Source of the DNA: Pseudomonadota bacterium
Lineage (GTDB): Bacteria > Pseudomonadota > Gammaproteobacteria > Xanthomonadales > Marinicellaceae
Length of the DNA: 5,858 nt
NCBI GenBank assembly: GCA_008501575.1
Contig: QQUO01000128.1
Location: 1-5,858 of the forward strand
Direction: 5' to 3'
The notes under the pieces were generated by a model, which ran no database searches, was not told where the DNA came from, and saw only the letters and a program-made list of their open reading frames with translations. Position numbers and translations under genes: made by a program. This document shows positions 1-5,858 of this stretch, piece after piece. Numbering within the stretch: the first letter of the stretch is position 1; each line of letters opens with the position of its first letter.

Positions 1-551
1 ATATATTCCGCGGTGAAGGATTGAGTAAATCAGGCATCGATCGGGTCACCGGTGATCACATGGGCATGTTGGCCACCGTAATGAATGCCCTGGCTTTACA
101 AAATGCCTTAGAAAAACAGGGCAACAAGGTTCGCGTTATGTCTGCCATTGGTATTCATGAAGTGTGTGAAGATTATATTCGCAGACGCGCCATTCGCCAT
201 TTAGCAAAAGGTAATATTGCCGTGTTCGCGGCCGGAATCGGAAATCCATTTTTCACCACTGATTCAGCCGCCAGTTTACGGGCCATTGAAATCAATGCAG
301 ACATTGTTCTTAAAGCCACTAAAGTCGATGGGATATATTCTGCAGACCCGGTTAAAGACCCAAATGCATTTAAATATGACCATTTAACTTATGATGATGT
401 CATTGAGAAAAAATTAGCGGTGATGGACACCTCTGCGGTGGTGTTGTGTCGTGATCGTAATATGCCGATTCGAATTTTTGATATCAACCGTGAGAATGCC
501 TTAATGGATATCGTTAAAGGCAGCAGTATCGGAACCATTGTAACCGCCTGA
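1..551 (+). CDS. pyrH: UMP kinase (uridylate kinase), 5'-truncated by the window edge
   Basis: Phosphorylates UMP to UDP with ATP in the cytosol, the step feeding UTP and CTP synthesis. It is a hexameric enzyme of the amino-acid-kinase fold, unrelated to eukaryotic UMP/CMP kinases. The first full codon is at base 3 and 182 residues are visible. Aligned without gaps to E. coli PyrH (241 aa), the first visible residue is about position 60, so some 59 N-terminal residues lie upstream. Visible landmarks are FRGEGL (Arg62 equivalent), GDHMGMLATVMNALA (Asp77 equivalent), GNPFFTTDSAA of the UMP site, LKATKVDGIYSADP of the ATP side, and the C-terminal LPIRVF-like MPIRIF. The TTG at base 21 lies inside the conserved region and is not the start. 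One oddity is Ile where nearly all homologues have Thr in the GTGNP motif (bases 237-239). The stop lies 14 bases before frr, consistent with one operon. Confidence 0.97.
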   Translation, partial: IFRGEGLSKSGIDRVTGDHMGMLATVMNALALQNALEKQGNKVRVMSAIGIHEVCEDYIRRRAIRHLAKGNIAVFAAGIGNPFFTTDSAASLRAIEINADIVLKATKVDGIYSADPVKDPNAFKYDHLTYDDVIEKKLAVMDTSAVVLCRDRNMPIRIFDINRENALMDIVKGSSIGTIVTA

Positions 552-556
552 ATTTT

Positions 557-560
557 GGAG
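557..560 (+). promoter_or_regulatory. Shine-Dalgarno site of frr
   Basis: GGAG sits 5 bases upstream of the ATG at 566, in the 14-base gap after the pyrH stop. It supports that ATG as the frr start. Confidence 0.8.
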
Positions 561-565
561 TAGCT

Positions 566-1123
566 ATGATTATTGATGTTGTTAATGAAGCCAAACAACG
601 AATGGGTAAAACCATTGAGGCATTGCGTAATGAGTTAAAAGGTGTCCGCACCGGTCGTGCCAACACCAATTTATTGGATGGCATTATGGTGGATTACTAT
701 GGCACCGCGTCGGTTTTAAACCAAGTGGCTAACGTGGCGGTTCAAGATGCCAGAACCTTAACCGTTACCCCGTGGGAAAAAACCATGATTGAGCCGATTG
801 AAAAGGCCATTATGGCATCTAATTTAGGATTAAATCCGGTCAGTGCCGGTATGGTTATCCGTATTCCCTTGCCGCCATTGACTGAAGAACGTCGCAAAGA
901 GATGGTTAAAATGGTGGGGCAAATTGCGGAAAACTCTAAAATCAGTATTCGCAACATCCGACGTGATGCCAACAGTCAATTAAAAACCATGGAAAGTAAT
1001 AAAGAGCTGACTGAAGATGAATTGCGTGGCGGTGAGAAACAAGTTCAGGATGTCACCGATAAGTATGTTAAACAAGTTGATGAAGTGGTGTCTGAAAAAG
1101 AACAGGAGTTGATGGACATTTAA
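566..1123 (+). CDS. frr: Ribosome recycling factor
   Basis: RRF splits post-termination ribosomes together with EF-G, freeing the subunits for a new round of translation; it acts in the cytosol and is essential in E. coli. The protein is 185 aa, the same length as E. coli RRF. Family landmarks are VRTGRAN near residue 27, LLDGI and the YYGT turn at 36-47 leading into domain II, EKAIMASNLGLNP at 79-91, the IPLPPLTEERR hinge at 100-110, and RNIRRDAN at 129-136, which contains the Arg132 equivalent important for ribosome binding. The C-terminal helix is highly charged, as expected for the long three-helix bundle. A small local difference is RGG at 154-156, where relatives usually have RR followed by an acidic stretch. 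The start is fixed by a GGAG five bases upstream and by length. It lies between pyrH and uppS, its usual neighbours. Confidence 0.98.
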   Translation: MIIDVVNEAKQRMGKTIEALRNELKGVRTGRANTNLLDGIMVDYYGTASVLNQVANVAVQDARTLTVTPWEKTMIEPIEKAIMASNLGLNPVSAGMVIRIPLPPLTEERRKEMVKMVGQIAENSKISIRNIRRDANSQLKTMESNKELTEDELRGGEKQVQDVTDKYVKQVDEVVSEKEQELMDI

Positions 1124-1137
1124 AGTCTGTCAAATTT

Positions 1138-1142
1138 GGGAG
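1138..1142 (+). promoter_or_regulatory. Shine-Dalgarno site of uppS
   Basis: GGGAG ends 6 bases before the ATG at 1149, within the 25-base frr-uppS gap. It fixes the uppS start and suggests uppS initiates independently rather than only by coupling to frr. Confidence 0.78.
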
Positions 1143-1148
1143 CCAACC

Positions 1149-1862
1149 ATGAATGTTCAGCATATCGCCATAATCATGGACGGCAATGGGCGTTGGGCTG
1201 CACAGCGAAAACGTCCCCGAACCTGGGGTCATAAAGCCGGTGTTAAATCAGTAAAAGCAACCCTCAAAGCCTGTGTTAAAGCCGGTATAAAACACCTCAC
1301 ATTATTTGCCTTTAGCAGTGAAAACTGGCGCCGACCGGAAGCAGAAGTCAATCGATTAATGACTTTGTTCCTGCAGTCCCTGGAAAAAGAAACCCCTGAA
1401 CTCACCCAGCAAGGTGTGGCCCTCCGCTTTATAGGCGATTTGTCCTCCTTCTCAGAAACCTTGCAGCGTAAAATGTCAGAGGTGGCAGCGATATACCCCC
1501 AGCAAAGACGGCTAACATTAAATGTGGCTGTTAATTACGGTGGCCGATGGGACATTGTGCAAGCGGCTAAACAACTGGCCTTTGCCTGCCAACAAGGTGA
1601 CGTTAACTTATCTGAAGTGGATGAATCGCATTTTCATCGTTATACCTGTTTGGCTGAACAACCCCCGATTGACCTGATGATTCGTACCGGCGGTGAACAC
1701 CGAATTTCAAACTTTTTATTATGGCAGTGTGCCTACACCGAATTATTTTTCATAGAGACACTGTGGCCTGATTTTGATGAAAAGGTGTTACAATCTGTAT
1801 TAGACGCTTATCAACAACGAGAACGCCGATTTGGCCAAACCAGCGAACAACTTAATGCTTAA
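1149..1862 (+). CDS. uppS: Undecaprenyl diphosphate synthase (cis-prenyltransferase)
   Basis: Adds eight isopentenyl diphosphates in cis to farnesyl diphosphate, giving C55 undecaprenyl diphosphate. After dephosphorylation this is the lipid carrier for peptidoglycan, O-antigen and related glycans. The protein is 237 aa (E. coli about 253). It shows the cis-prenyltransferase signatures in order: HIAIIMDGNGRWA at 5-17 with the catalytic Asp at 11, the GHKAG loop at 27-31, FAFSSENW at 53-60, NYGGRWDI at 129-136, and RTGGEHRISNFLLWQ at 179-193 with the diphosphate-binding arginines. WPDFDE follows at 206-211 and RERRFG at 224-229. No signal peptide is present, as expected for a cytosolic enzyme at the membrane face. 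Its last 8 bases overlap the cdsA start, suggesting coupled translation. Its isoprenoid substrates trace back to dxr, two genes downstream. Confidence 0.98.
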   Translation: MNVQHIAIIMDGNGRWAAQRKRPRTWGHKAGVKSVKATLKACVKAGIKHLTLFAFSSENWRRPEAEVNRLMTLFLQSLEKETPELTQQGVALRFIGDLSSFSETLQRKMSEVAAIYPQQRRLTLNVAVNYGGRWDIVQAAKQLAFACQQGDVNLSEVDESHFHRYTCLAEQPPIDLMIRTGGEHRISNFLLWQCAYTELFFIETLWPDFDEKVLQSVLDAYQQRERRFGQTSEQLNA

Positions 1863-2649
1863 ACAACGCATCATAACCGCATTAATCTTAGCACCATTAT
1901 TTTTATTAATTGTAATCTATGGTCAAAAGCTGTGGTTTGCAGGCATGGTATTGTTGATTGGGGGAGTGGCCATCTTTGAATGGTTAAAAATCAATCAGTT
2001 ACCTGTTGGCTTAGCCGTTTTCAATGCCATTATATTGGTTGTACTGTGTGCTTATTTGATGCGCTGGTTGCCTTTGTCTGAATTTTATTTTTTGCTGCTT
2101 AGTCTGTTGTCTTGGTTACCTGCTTTTTTATGGTTGCGCTGTCATCAATGGGGATATCAACAAACCAGTTTACAAATCATGGTAAAAACCCTTTTTGGGG
2201 TGTTGGCCATTTTATTGTTTATGCTCAGTATGCAACAATTACACCACCATGAGATGGGTGTGTTTCGGGTATTAAGCTTGGTTTTCTTAATATGGGTGGC
2301 TGATATTGGTGCCTATTTTAGTGGTAAAAATTTTGGTCGGCATAAGTTAGCAGTTAATATTTCTCCGGGCAAAACCTGGGAAGGTGTCATAGGTGCTCAG
2401 ATTGCAGTCATCATTTATGCGGTAGTATTGGCGCTGATGTTTAATTTAAATATGCTGCGATTGATACCAATTATCATGTTGGTGGCGTTATTATCCGTGG
2501 TGGGTGATTTAACTGCCAGTTTGGGAAAACGTCAGGCCAAAGTAAAAGACAGCTCAAAGATATTGCCAGGCCATGGCGGTGTCTTGGATCGTTTTGATAG
2601 CATGATTATTGCGGCACCGGTTTATCTGATACTGTTGAGTGTATTATGA
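1855..2649 (+). CDS. cdsA: Phosphatidate cytidylyltransferase (CDP-diglyceride synthase)
   Basis: Integral inner-membrane enzyme that converts phosphatidic acid and CTP to CDP-diacylglycerol, the branch point for all major phospholipids. From the ATG at 1855 it is 264 aa, a little shorter than E. coli CdsA (285). It is mostly hydrophobic, with several membrane helices (roughly residues 7-21, 26-44, 52-70, 80-95, 109-125, 137-155, 182-198 and 201-218). The catalytic region has WVADIGAYFSGKNFGRHKL from 147, SPGKTWEG at 170-177 and the family signature at 222-248, ending in PGHGGVLDRFD. That signature has Gly224 where the published pattern expects a bulky hydrophobic residue. I chose ATG 1855 because MLKQRIITA matches the start of E. 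coli CdsA. An in-frame TTG at 1831 would add eight residues with no family support. No good Shine-Dalgarno is visible, and the 8-base overlap with uppS suggests translation by coupling. Confidence 0.96.
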   Translation: MLKQRIITALILAPLFLLIVIYGQKLWFAGMVLLIGGVAIFEWLKINQLPVGLAVFNAIILVVLCAYLMRWLPLSEFYFLLLSLLSWLPAFLWLRCHQWGYQQTSLQIMVKTLFGVLAILLFMLSMQQLHHHEMGVFRVLSLVFLIWVADIGAYFSGKNFGRHKLAVNISPGKTWEGVIGAQIAVIIYAVVLALMFNLNMLRLIPIIMLVALLSVVGDLTASLGKRQAKVKDSSKILPGHGGVLDRFDSMIIAAPVYLILLSVL

Positions 2650-3818
2650 AGCAAGTCGCGGTATTGGGTGCCACCGGTTCGATTGGTGACTCCACCCTGG
2701 CGGTGATTCGACGGCACCCCGATAAGTTAAAGATCCACAGCTTAACGGCCCATCGTAACAGTGATAAAATGATTGCACTGATTGCTGAGTTTGCACCAAA
2801 ACGGGTGGTAATCACCGATCACAAAGCCTACAAAGCCGTGCTGGCTTCTGGTATTGCTGCTACAACGGAATGTCATTATGGTGCGGATGCCCTGAATGAT
2901 GCTGTTCAAGACCCGGCCATAGATTTGGTGGTTGCGGGGATTGTCGGTAATGCCGGTATGGCCTCAGTGATGGCGGCTGTTAAAGCCGGTAAAACATTGT
3001 TATTGGCCAATAAAGAATCAATCGTCACTGCCGGTTCTTTGGTGATGCCCCTGGCACAGAAGACCGGTGCAAAAATTATTCCCTTGGACAGTGAACATAA
3101 TGCCATTTATCAATGTTTGCCGGACAGTTATCGCATCGGTGAACGACCGGCATCAGTGGCACACCTTACTTTGACAGCTTCCGGTGGGCCTTTTTGGAAC
3201 ACCCCGGCCGCTGCATTTAAGACCATAACACCGGCGCAGGCAGTGGCTCACCCACAATGGGATATGGGTGCTAAAATATCGGTTGATTCTGCAACTTTAA
3301 TGAATAAGGGTTTGGAAGTTATCGAAGCCCACTGGTTATTTAGTATGCCGGTGGCAGATATTCGCGTGTGCATACATCCGCAAAGTATAATCCATTCAAT
3401 GGTTAATTATGTGGATGGCTCAATACTGGCACAGTTGGGCACACCGGATATGCAGATACCCATTTCTTATGGTTTGGGTATGGGCCAACGATTGGCGAAT
3501 GATGCGGCTTTATTGGACATCACAGCGCTGGGTCAATTACAATTTTACCCGGCCAATCATGAAAAATTTCCGAACCTAAATTTGGCCAGACAGGCAATTG
3601 AAATGGGTGGTACTGCACCGGCTATTTTAAATGCCGCAAACGAGGTTGCAGTGGCGGCTTTTTTAAATGAAGAAATTGCCTTTACGAAAATTTCCGATAT
3701 CAATGATAGAATGCTGAATTCATTTACTGTCGAAGAGGTTGAATCTGTGTCACAACTCATTGAAATAGACCAAATGATTCATCAACAAACAACAAAGCTG
3801 ATTAAATCTTTGGGATAA
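2646..3818 (+). CDS. dxr: 1-deoxy-D-xylulose 5-phosphate reductoisomerase
   Basis: Catalyses the NADPH- and metal-dependent rearrangement and reduction of DXP to MEP, the committed step of the non-mevalonate isoprenoid pathway and the target of fosmidomycin. The protein is 390 aa (E. coli 398). The N-terminal NADPH domain opens with VLGATGSIGDSTL at 6-18 and contains LLLANKESIVTAG at 118-130. Metal ligands are visible as Asp148 and Glu150 in PLDSEHNAIYQ and as Glu224 in MNKGLEVIEAHW. The substrate loop has TASGGPFW at 177-184 (Ser179) and His202. HPQSIIHSMVNYVDGS and GTPDMQIPISY follow at 244-259 and 266-275, then the helical C-terminal domain with APAILNAANEVAV at 324-336. No catalytic residue is missing. 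It overlaps cdsA by four bases (ATGA) with only a weak TGAG upstream, so coupled translation is likely. It shares the operon with uppS, a consumer of its pathway. Confidence 0.98.
   Translation: MKQVAVLGATGSIGDSTLAVIRRHPDKLKIHSLTAHRNSDKMIALIAEFAPKRVVITDHKAYKAVLASGIAATTECHYGADALNDAVQDPAIDLVVAGIVGNAGMASVMAAVKAGKTLLLANKESIVTAGSLVMPLAQKTGAKIIPLDSEHNAIYQCLPDSYRIGERPASVAHLTLTASGGPFWNTPAAAFKTITPAQAVAHPQWDMGAKISVDSATLMNKGLEVIEAHWLFSMPVADIRVCIHPQSIIHSMVNYVDGSILAQLGTPDMQIPISYGLGMGQRLANDAALLDITALGQLQFYPANHEKFPNLNLARQAIEMGGTAPAILNAANEVAVAAFLNEEIAFTKISDINDRMLNSFTVEEVESVSQLIEIDQMIHQQTTKLIKSLG
3812..3815 (+). promoter_or_regulatory. Probable Shine-Dalgarno site of rseP inside the dxr end
   Basis: GGGA lies in the last codons of dxr, 8 bases before the ATG at 3824 and 11 before the in-frame ATG at 3827. 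The spacing favours 3824 slightly, but both starts are possible and differ by one Met. Confidence 0.55.
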
Positions 3819-3823
3819 GTGTC

Positions 3824-5188
3824 ATGATGACTGCGTTAACAAGTATATTCTGGCTGATTATTACCTTAGGTGTGTTGGTAACCTTTCATGAATTGGGTCA
3901 TTTTTTATTGGCCCGTTTGTTTGGGGTTAAGGTATTGCGCTTTAGCGTTGGTTTCGGAAAGCCGATATGGTCGCGACTTGATCGATATGGCACCGAAATC
4001 GCGGTGGCGCCCATTCCTTTGGGTGGTTATGTCAAAATGCTGGATGAGCGTGATTGCGAGGTCAGTGAAGACATTAAGCATCAGGCCTATAATCACAAGC
4101 CGGCCTGGCAAAAATTCTTAATATTGTTTGCCGGCCCGGCATTTAATTTTATTTTGGCTTTTGTTCTTTACTGGATGATGTTTGTGGTCGGTAAGCCGGA
4201 AATAAAGCCCACCATCGGAGAGCCGGTAAAACTCATGCAGAAAGCCGGATTTTTCACCAAAGACCAAATTATTGCGATTGAAGGTGAAGTGGTTAAAACC
4301 TGGTCAGATGTGTCTATGTATTTAATCACGGCCGGTCTCGATCACAGAGACATCGCTGTCACTGTCAAAACAGAGCAGGGAACCATACGGGATAGAACCT
4401 TGGCTTTGTCGCAATTGCCAAAAGATATTAAAGAATCAAAAATGATGGCCGCCATTGGCTTACAGCCATGGAAAATGCCGGTTCCCGCCATTATGGGTGA
4501 TTTGACAGCCCGGTTACCGGCTGCCAATGCGGGTTTACAGCGTGGTGATTTGATTACGGCCATCAATGGTAAAGCCATTGCTGACTGGTATGCCTTAAGT
4601 AATCAAATCAGCAAATTATCCCCCCCCATAATCTTGACATATCAGCGTCAGGGTCAACAGCATGAGGCAGTGATTAAGCGCTTTGTCGCAGATCCTGATG
4701 ACCCCAAGCGCCAGGTTATTGGTATACGCCCGATGGAACCGGATAAAGAAGTGACCGATTTCGCCAGGAGCTTATACTATGAACTGTCCTACGGCCCCCT
4801 GCAGGCAATGCCCATGGCTTGGCAAGAAATGCAGAAAATAACTGGCAAATCCTTGGAGATGATGGGTAAACTGTTGGTCGGAAAAGCCTCATTGGAAAAT
4901 TTATCAGGTCCCATTACCATTGCCCAGGTGGCCAACGATTCTGCGGGCAGAGGGTTTTCATGGTATTTATCATTTTTGGCTTTAATCAGTTTGAGTTTGG
5001 GTATTATTAACTTATTACCGATACCAATGCTTGATGGCGGACAAATTTTATTTTTAATGTTTGAGAAAATAAAAGGGGCACCGTTAAGTGAGCAATTCGA
5101 AGTACGGGCGCAATTAATGGGTATGCTTATGCTGGTTTCTTTAATGAGTTTGGCAATTTATAACGACATTTTAAGAACCTTATCTTAA
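3824..5188 (+). CDS. rseP: RseP-type intramembrane zinc metalloprotease (site-2 protease)
   Basis: Inner-membrane protease that, in E. coli, makes the second cut in anti-sigma factor RseA after DegS, releasing sigma-E when outer-membrane proteins misfold; it also clears signal-peptide remnants. The protein is 454 aa (E. coli 450). Membrane segment 1 (about 5-26) carries the zinc motif HELGH at 22-26, followed by FSVGFGKPIW and the PLGGYVKMLDE element at 65-75. Segment 2 is about 98-122. Two periplasmic PDZ-like domains follow, about 127-210 and 218-300; the second has a clear AGLQRGDLITAINGK, the first is more diverged. YGPLQA precedes LSGPITIA at 360-367. Segment 3 leads to NLLPIPMLDGG at 396-406 with the third zinc ligand Asp404, and segment 4 is near 430-448. 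Gln407 follows LDGG where E. coli has His. An eight-C run lies at codons 266-268. The gene starts five bases after dxr and precedes bamA, as in E. coli. Confidence 0.97.
   Translation: MMTALTSIFWLIITLGVLVTFHELGHFLLARLFGVKVLRFSVGFGKPIWSRLDRYGTEIAVAPIPLGGYVKMLDERDCEVSEDIKHQAYNHKPAWQKFLILFAGPAFNFILAFVLYWMMFVVGKPEIKPTIGEPVKLMQKAGFFTKDQIIAIEGEVVKTWSDVSMYLITAGLDHRDIAVTVKTEQGTIRDRTLALSQLPKDIKESKMMAAIGLQPWKMPVPAIMGDLTARLPAANAGLQRGDLITAINGKAIADWYALSNQISKLSPPIILTYQRQGQQHEAVIKRFVADPDDPKRQVIGIRPMEPDKEVTDFARSLYYELSYGPLQAMPMAWQEMQKITGKSLEMMGKLLVGKASLENLSGPITIAQVANDSAGRGFSWYLSFLALISLSLGIINLLPIPMLDGGQILFLMFEKIKGAPLSEQFEVRAQLMGMLMLVSLMSLAIYNDILRTLS
4620..4627 (+). repeat. Run of eight cytosines inside rseP
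   Basis: An uninterrupted C8 tract covers codons 266-268 of rseP (Ser-Pro-Pro) in the second PDZ domain. The reading frame is intact here. Runs of this length can slip in replication and are also common sites of sequencing error. Confidence 0.95.
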
Positions 5189-5191
5189 AAT
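5163..5191 (+). promoter_or_regulatory. Possible sigma-70-like promoter for bamA at the rseP stop
   Basis: ACGACA (5163-5168, four of six matches to TTGACA) and TAAAAT (5186-5191, five of six matches to TATAAT) are separated by exactly 17 bases. The -10 box would include the rseP stop codon, and transcription would begin near 5198, in the A9 run, about 30 bases before bamA. This is a match by eye in AT-rich DNA, where chance hits are common. I found no convincing sigma-E promoter (GGAACTT and TCAAA type) nearby, although E. coli has one for this gene. Confidence 0.27.
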
Positions 5192-5225
5192 GAGAACAAA
5201 AAAAAACGCAACAAAAACGACTTAA
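5190..5225 (+). other. Eleven-codon mini-ORF bridging rseP and bamA (speculative)
   Basis: An ATG one base after the rseP TAA opens a frame reading MRTKKNATKTT and closing with TAA at 5223-5225, two bases before the bamA ATG. It has no Shine-Dalgarno and its composition simply reflects the A-rich spacer, so it may be chance. If translated, it would let ribosomes pass from rseP to bamA by repeated termination and reinitiation. Confidence 0.12.
5198..5206 (+). repeat. Run of nine adenines in the bamA leader
   Basis: A9 in the 39-base rseP-bamA spacer, which is overwhelmingly A and contains no GGAG-like site. It probably keeps the ribosome-binding region unstructured. Confidence 0.95.
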
Positions 5226-5227
5226 AT

Positions 5228-5858
5228 ATGAAAAAAATAATTTTACTTTTGTTATGGCTGGTGTCGACCGGTGCCTCAGCATTTGACCCGTTTGTGGTTG
5301 AAGATATTCGCATAATTGGTGCTGACCGTATATCTCAGGGCACAATCTTTTCTCACTTGCCGATGGAACGTGGTGACGAAGTGGATGCCCAAATGGTCAG
5401 AAATGGTATTGAACGTTTATTTGCCACCGGCTTTTTTGATGACATTAAGATGTCTAAAGAAGGTCAGGTTCTGATTGTCACAGTGACAGAACGACCGGCC
5501 ATTGCCACCATCAGCATTAGCGGAAATAAAAGCATTAAAACCGAAGAATTACTGTCCGGACTGGAAAACATCGGTTTGGCTGAGGGTGAAGTATTTAACG
5601 AGTTGGAGTTGGAACGGGTTAAAAATGAATTGGTTCAGCAGTTTTTTTCTCGCGGTAAGTACAATGTCAAAGTTGAAACCAAATATAAGAACTTAGACCG
5701 TAATCGGGTGTTGGTGACGATTACAATTGATGAGGGCAAGTCTGCCAAAATTAAACACATCAAGATTGTTGGCAATACCATTTACAGTGATAAAGAATTG
5801 ATTGATAATTTTGAATCAGACACCACCAATTGGTTGTCATGGTATTCTCAGGGTGACC
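5228..5858 (+). CDS. bamA: Outer membrane protein assembly factor BamA, N-terminal part (runs off the window)
   Basis: Central subunit of the BAM complex, which folds and inserts beta-barrel proteins into the outer membrane. 210 complete codons are visible, about a quarter of the usual roughly 800 aa. Residues 1-18 form a signal peptide: MKK, a hydrophobic stretch rich in Leu, and an ASA cleavage site before FDPFVVEDIRI. POTRA1 covers about 22-91 with FATGFFDDI at 65-73 and VTERPAIA at 86-93. POTRA2 covers about 92-172 with ISGNKSI at 97-103, SRGKYNVKVE at 141-150 and ITIDEGKSAKI at 165-175. POTRA3 begins at IKHIKIVGNTIYSDKEL, and WLSWYSQGD at the edge matches the usual POTRA3 sequence. The remaining POTRA domains and the barrel lie outside. 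ATG 5228 is chosen because it gives a proper signal peptide. It has no Shine-Dalgarno. Position after rseP is the standard order; skp and lpxD would be expected next. Confidence 0.97.
   Translation, partial: MKKIILLLLWLVSTGASAFDPFVVEDIRIIGADRISQGTIFSHLPMERGDEVDAQMVRNGIERLFATGFFDDIKMSKEGQVLIVTVTERPAIATISISGNKSIKTEELLSGLENIGLAEGEVFNELELERVKNELVQQFFSRGKYNVKVETKYKNLDRNRVLVTITIDEGKSAKIKHIKIVGNTIYSDKELIDNFESDTTNWLSWYSQGD

Noticed and set aside
21..23. TTG as the start of pyrH
   Set aside because: Conserved UMP kinase sequence (IFRGEG) continues in frame upstream to the window edge; the gene is cut, not short.
1831..1854. TTG start that would add eight residues to CdsA
   Set aside because: The added residues have no family support, while ATG 1855 gives an N-terminus matching E. 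coli CdsA.
1228..3000. Recurring AAAGCCGGT-like words as a dispersed repeat
   Set aside because: They encode Lys-Ala-Gly in unrelated genes using the preferred codons and sit in coding frame; no extended similarity surrounds them.
3888..4121. Plus-strand frame overlapping the start of rseP
   Set aside because: It runs through the HELGH and GGYVKM region of rseP in another frame and shows no motif of its own.
5173..5206. Sigma-E promoter for bamA starting at AGAACCTT
   Set aside because: The -35-like element is imperfect and the base run 16 positions downstream is poly-A, not a TCAAA or TCTGA type -10.
5189..5227. Terminator between rseP and bamA
   Set aside because: The spacer has no inverted repeat and no T-run on the coding strand.
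5127..5345. Minus-strand open frame across the rseP-bamA junction
   Set aside because: It is antisense to two well-supported genes and has no family motif; its Phe/Lys-rich composition comes from the A-rich spacer.
5502..5696. 64-codon plus-strand frame within bamA
   Set aside because: It is out of frame with bamA, which is clearly coding here, and resembles no known family.

Overview
This window is a seven-gene, same-strand stretch of a bacterial chromosome: pyrH (5' end cut off), frr, uppS, cdsA, dxr, rseP and bamA (3' end cut off). This order is the classic housekeeping and envelope-biogenesis cluster of Gamma- and Betaproteobacteria. The proteins read like gammaproteobacterial orthologues throughout, and each can be aligned by eye to the E. 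coli protein. Base composition looks moderate, on the AT-rich side (estimated by eye, not computed). Some PyrH segments (for example CEDYIRRRAIRHL) recall Xanthomonadales/Legionella-type gammaproteobacteria more than Enterobacteria. I would not name a genus.

Layout: bases 1-551 hold the C-terminal three quarters of UMP kinase. Bases 566-1123 hold ribosome recycling factor, and 1149-1862 undecaprenyl diphosphate synthase. CDP-diglyceride synthase (1855-2649) overlaps the end of uppS by 8 bases. DXP reductoisomerase (2646-3818) overlaps the end of cdsA through an ATGA junction. RseP, the intramembrane site-2 protease, is at 3824-5188. After a 39-base A-rich spacer, 5228-5858 encodes the signal peptide, POTRA1, POTRA2 and the start of POTRA3 of BamA. 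Over 95 percent of the window is coding. I see no RNA gene, mobile element, CRISPR array or convincing terminator, and no gap over 300 bases.

How the genes fit together: pyrH supplies UDP/UTP and frr recycles ribosomes. dxr makes MEP, the first committed isoprenoid precursor, and uppS turns isoprenoid units into the C55 lipid carrier for peptidoglycan and other glycans. cdsA makes CDP-diacylglycerol for phospholipids. rseP cuts anti-sigma-E when outer-membrane proteins misfold, and bamA inserts those proteins. Tight spacing and overlaps suggest co-transcription and translational coupling from pyrH to rseP. The only junction that looks like a control point is rseP-bamA. There bamA lacks a Shine-Dalgarno sequence, a possible sigma-70-like promoter overlaps the rseP stop, and an 11-codon mini-ORF fills the spacer.

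I found no undescribed system. The best points for a second look are an Ile at the normally conserved Thr138-equivalent of PyrH, and the rseP-bamA junction.
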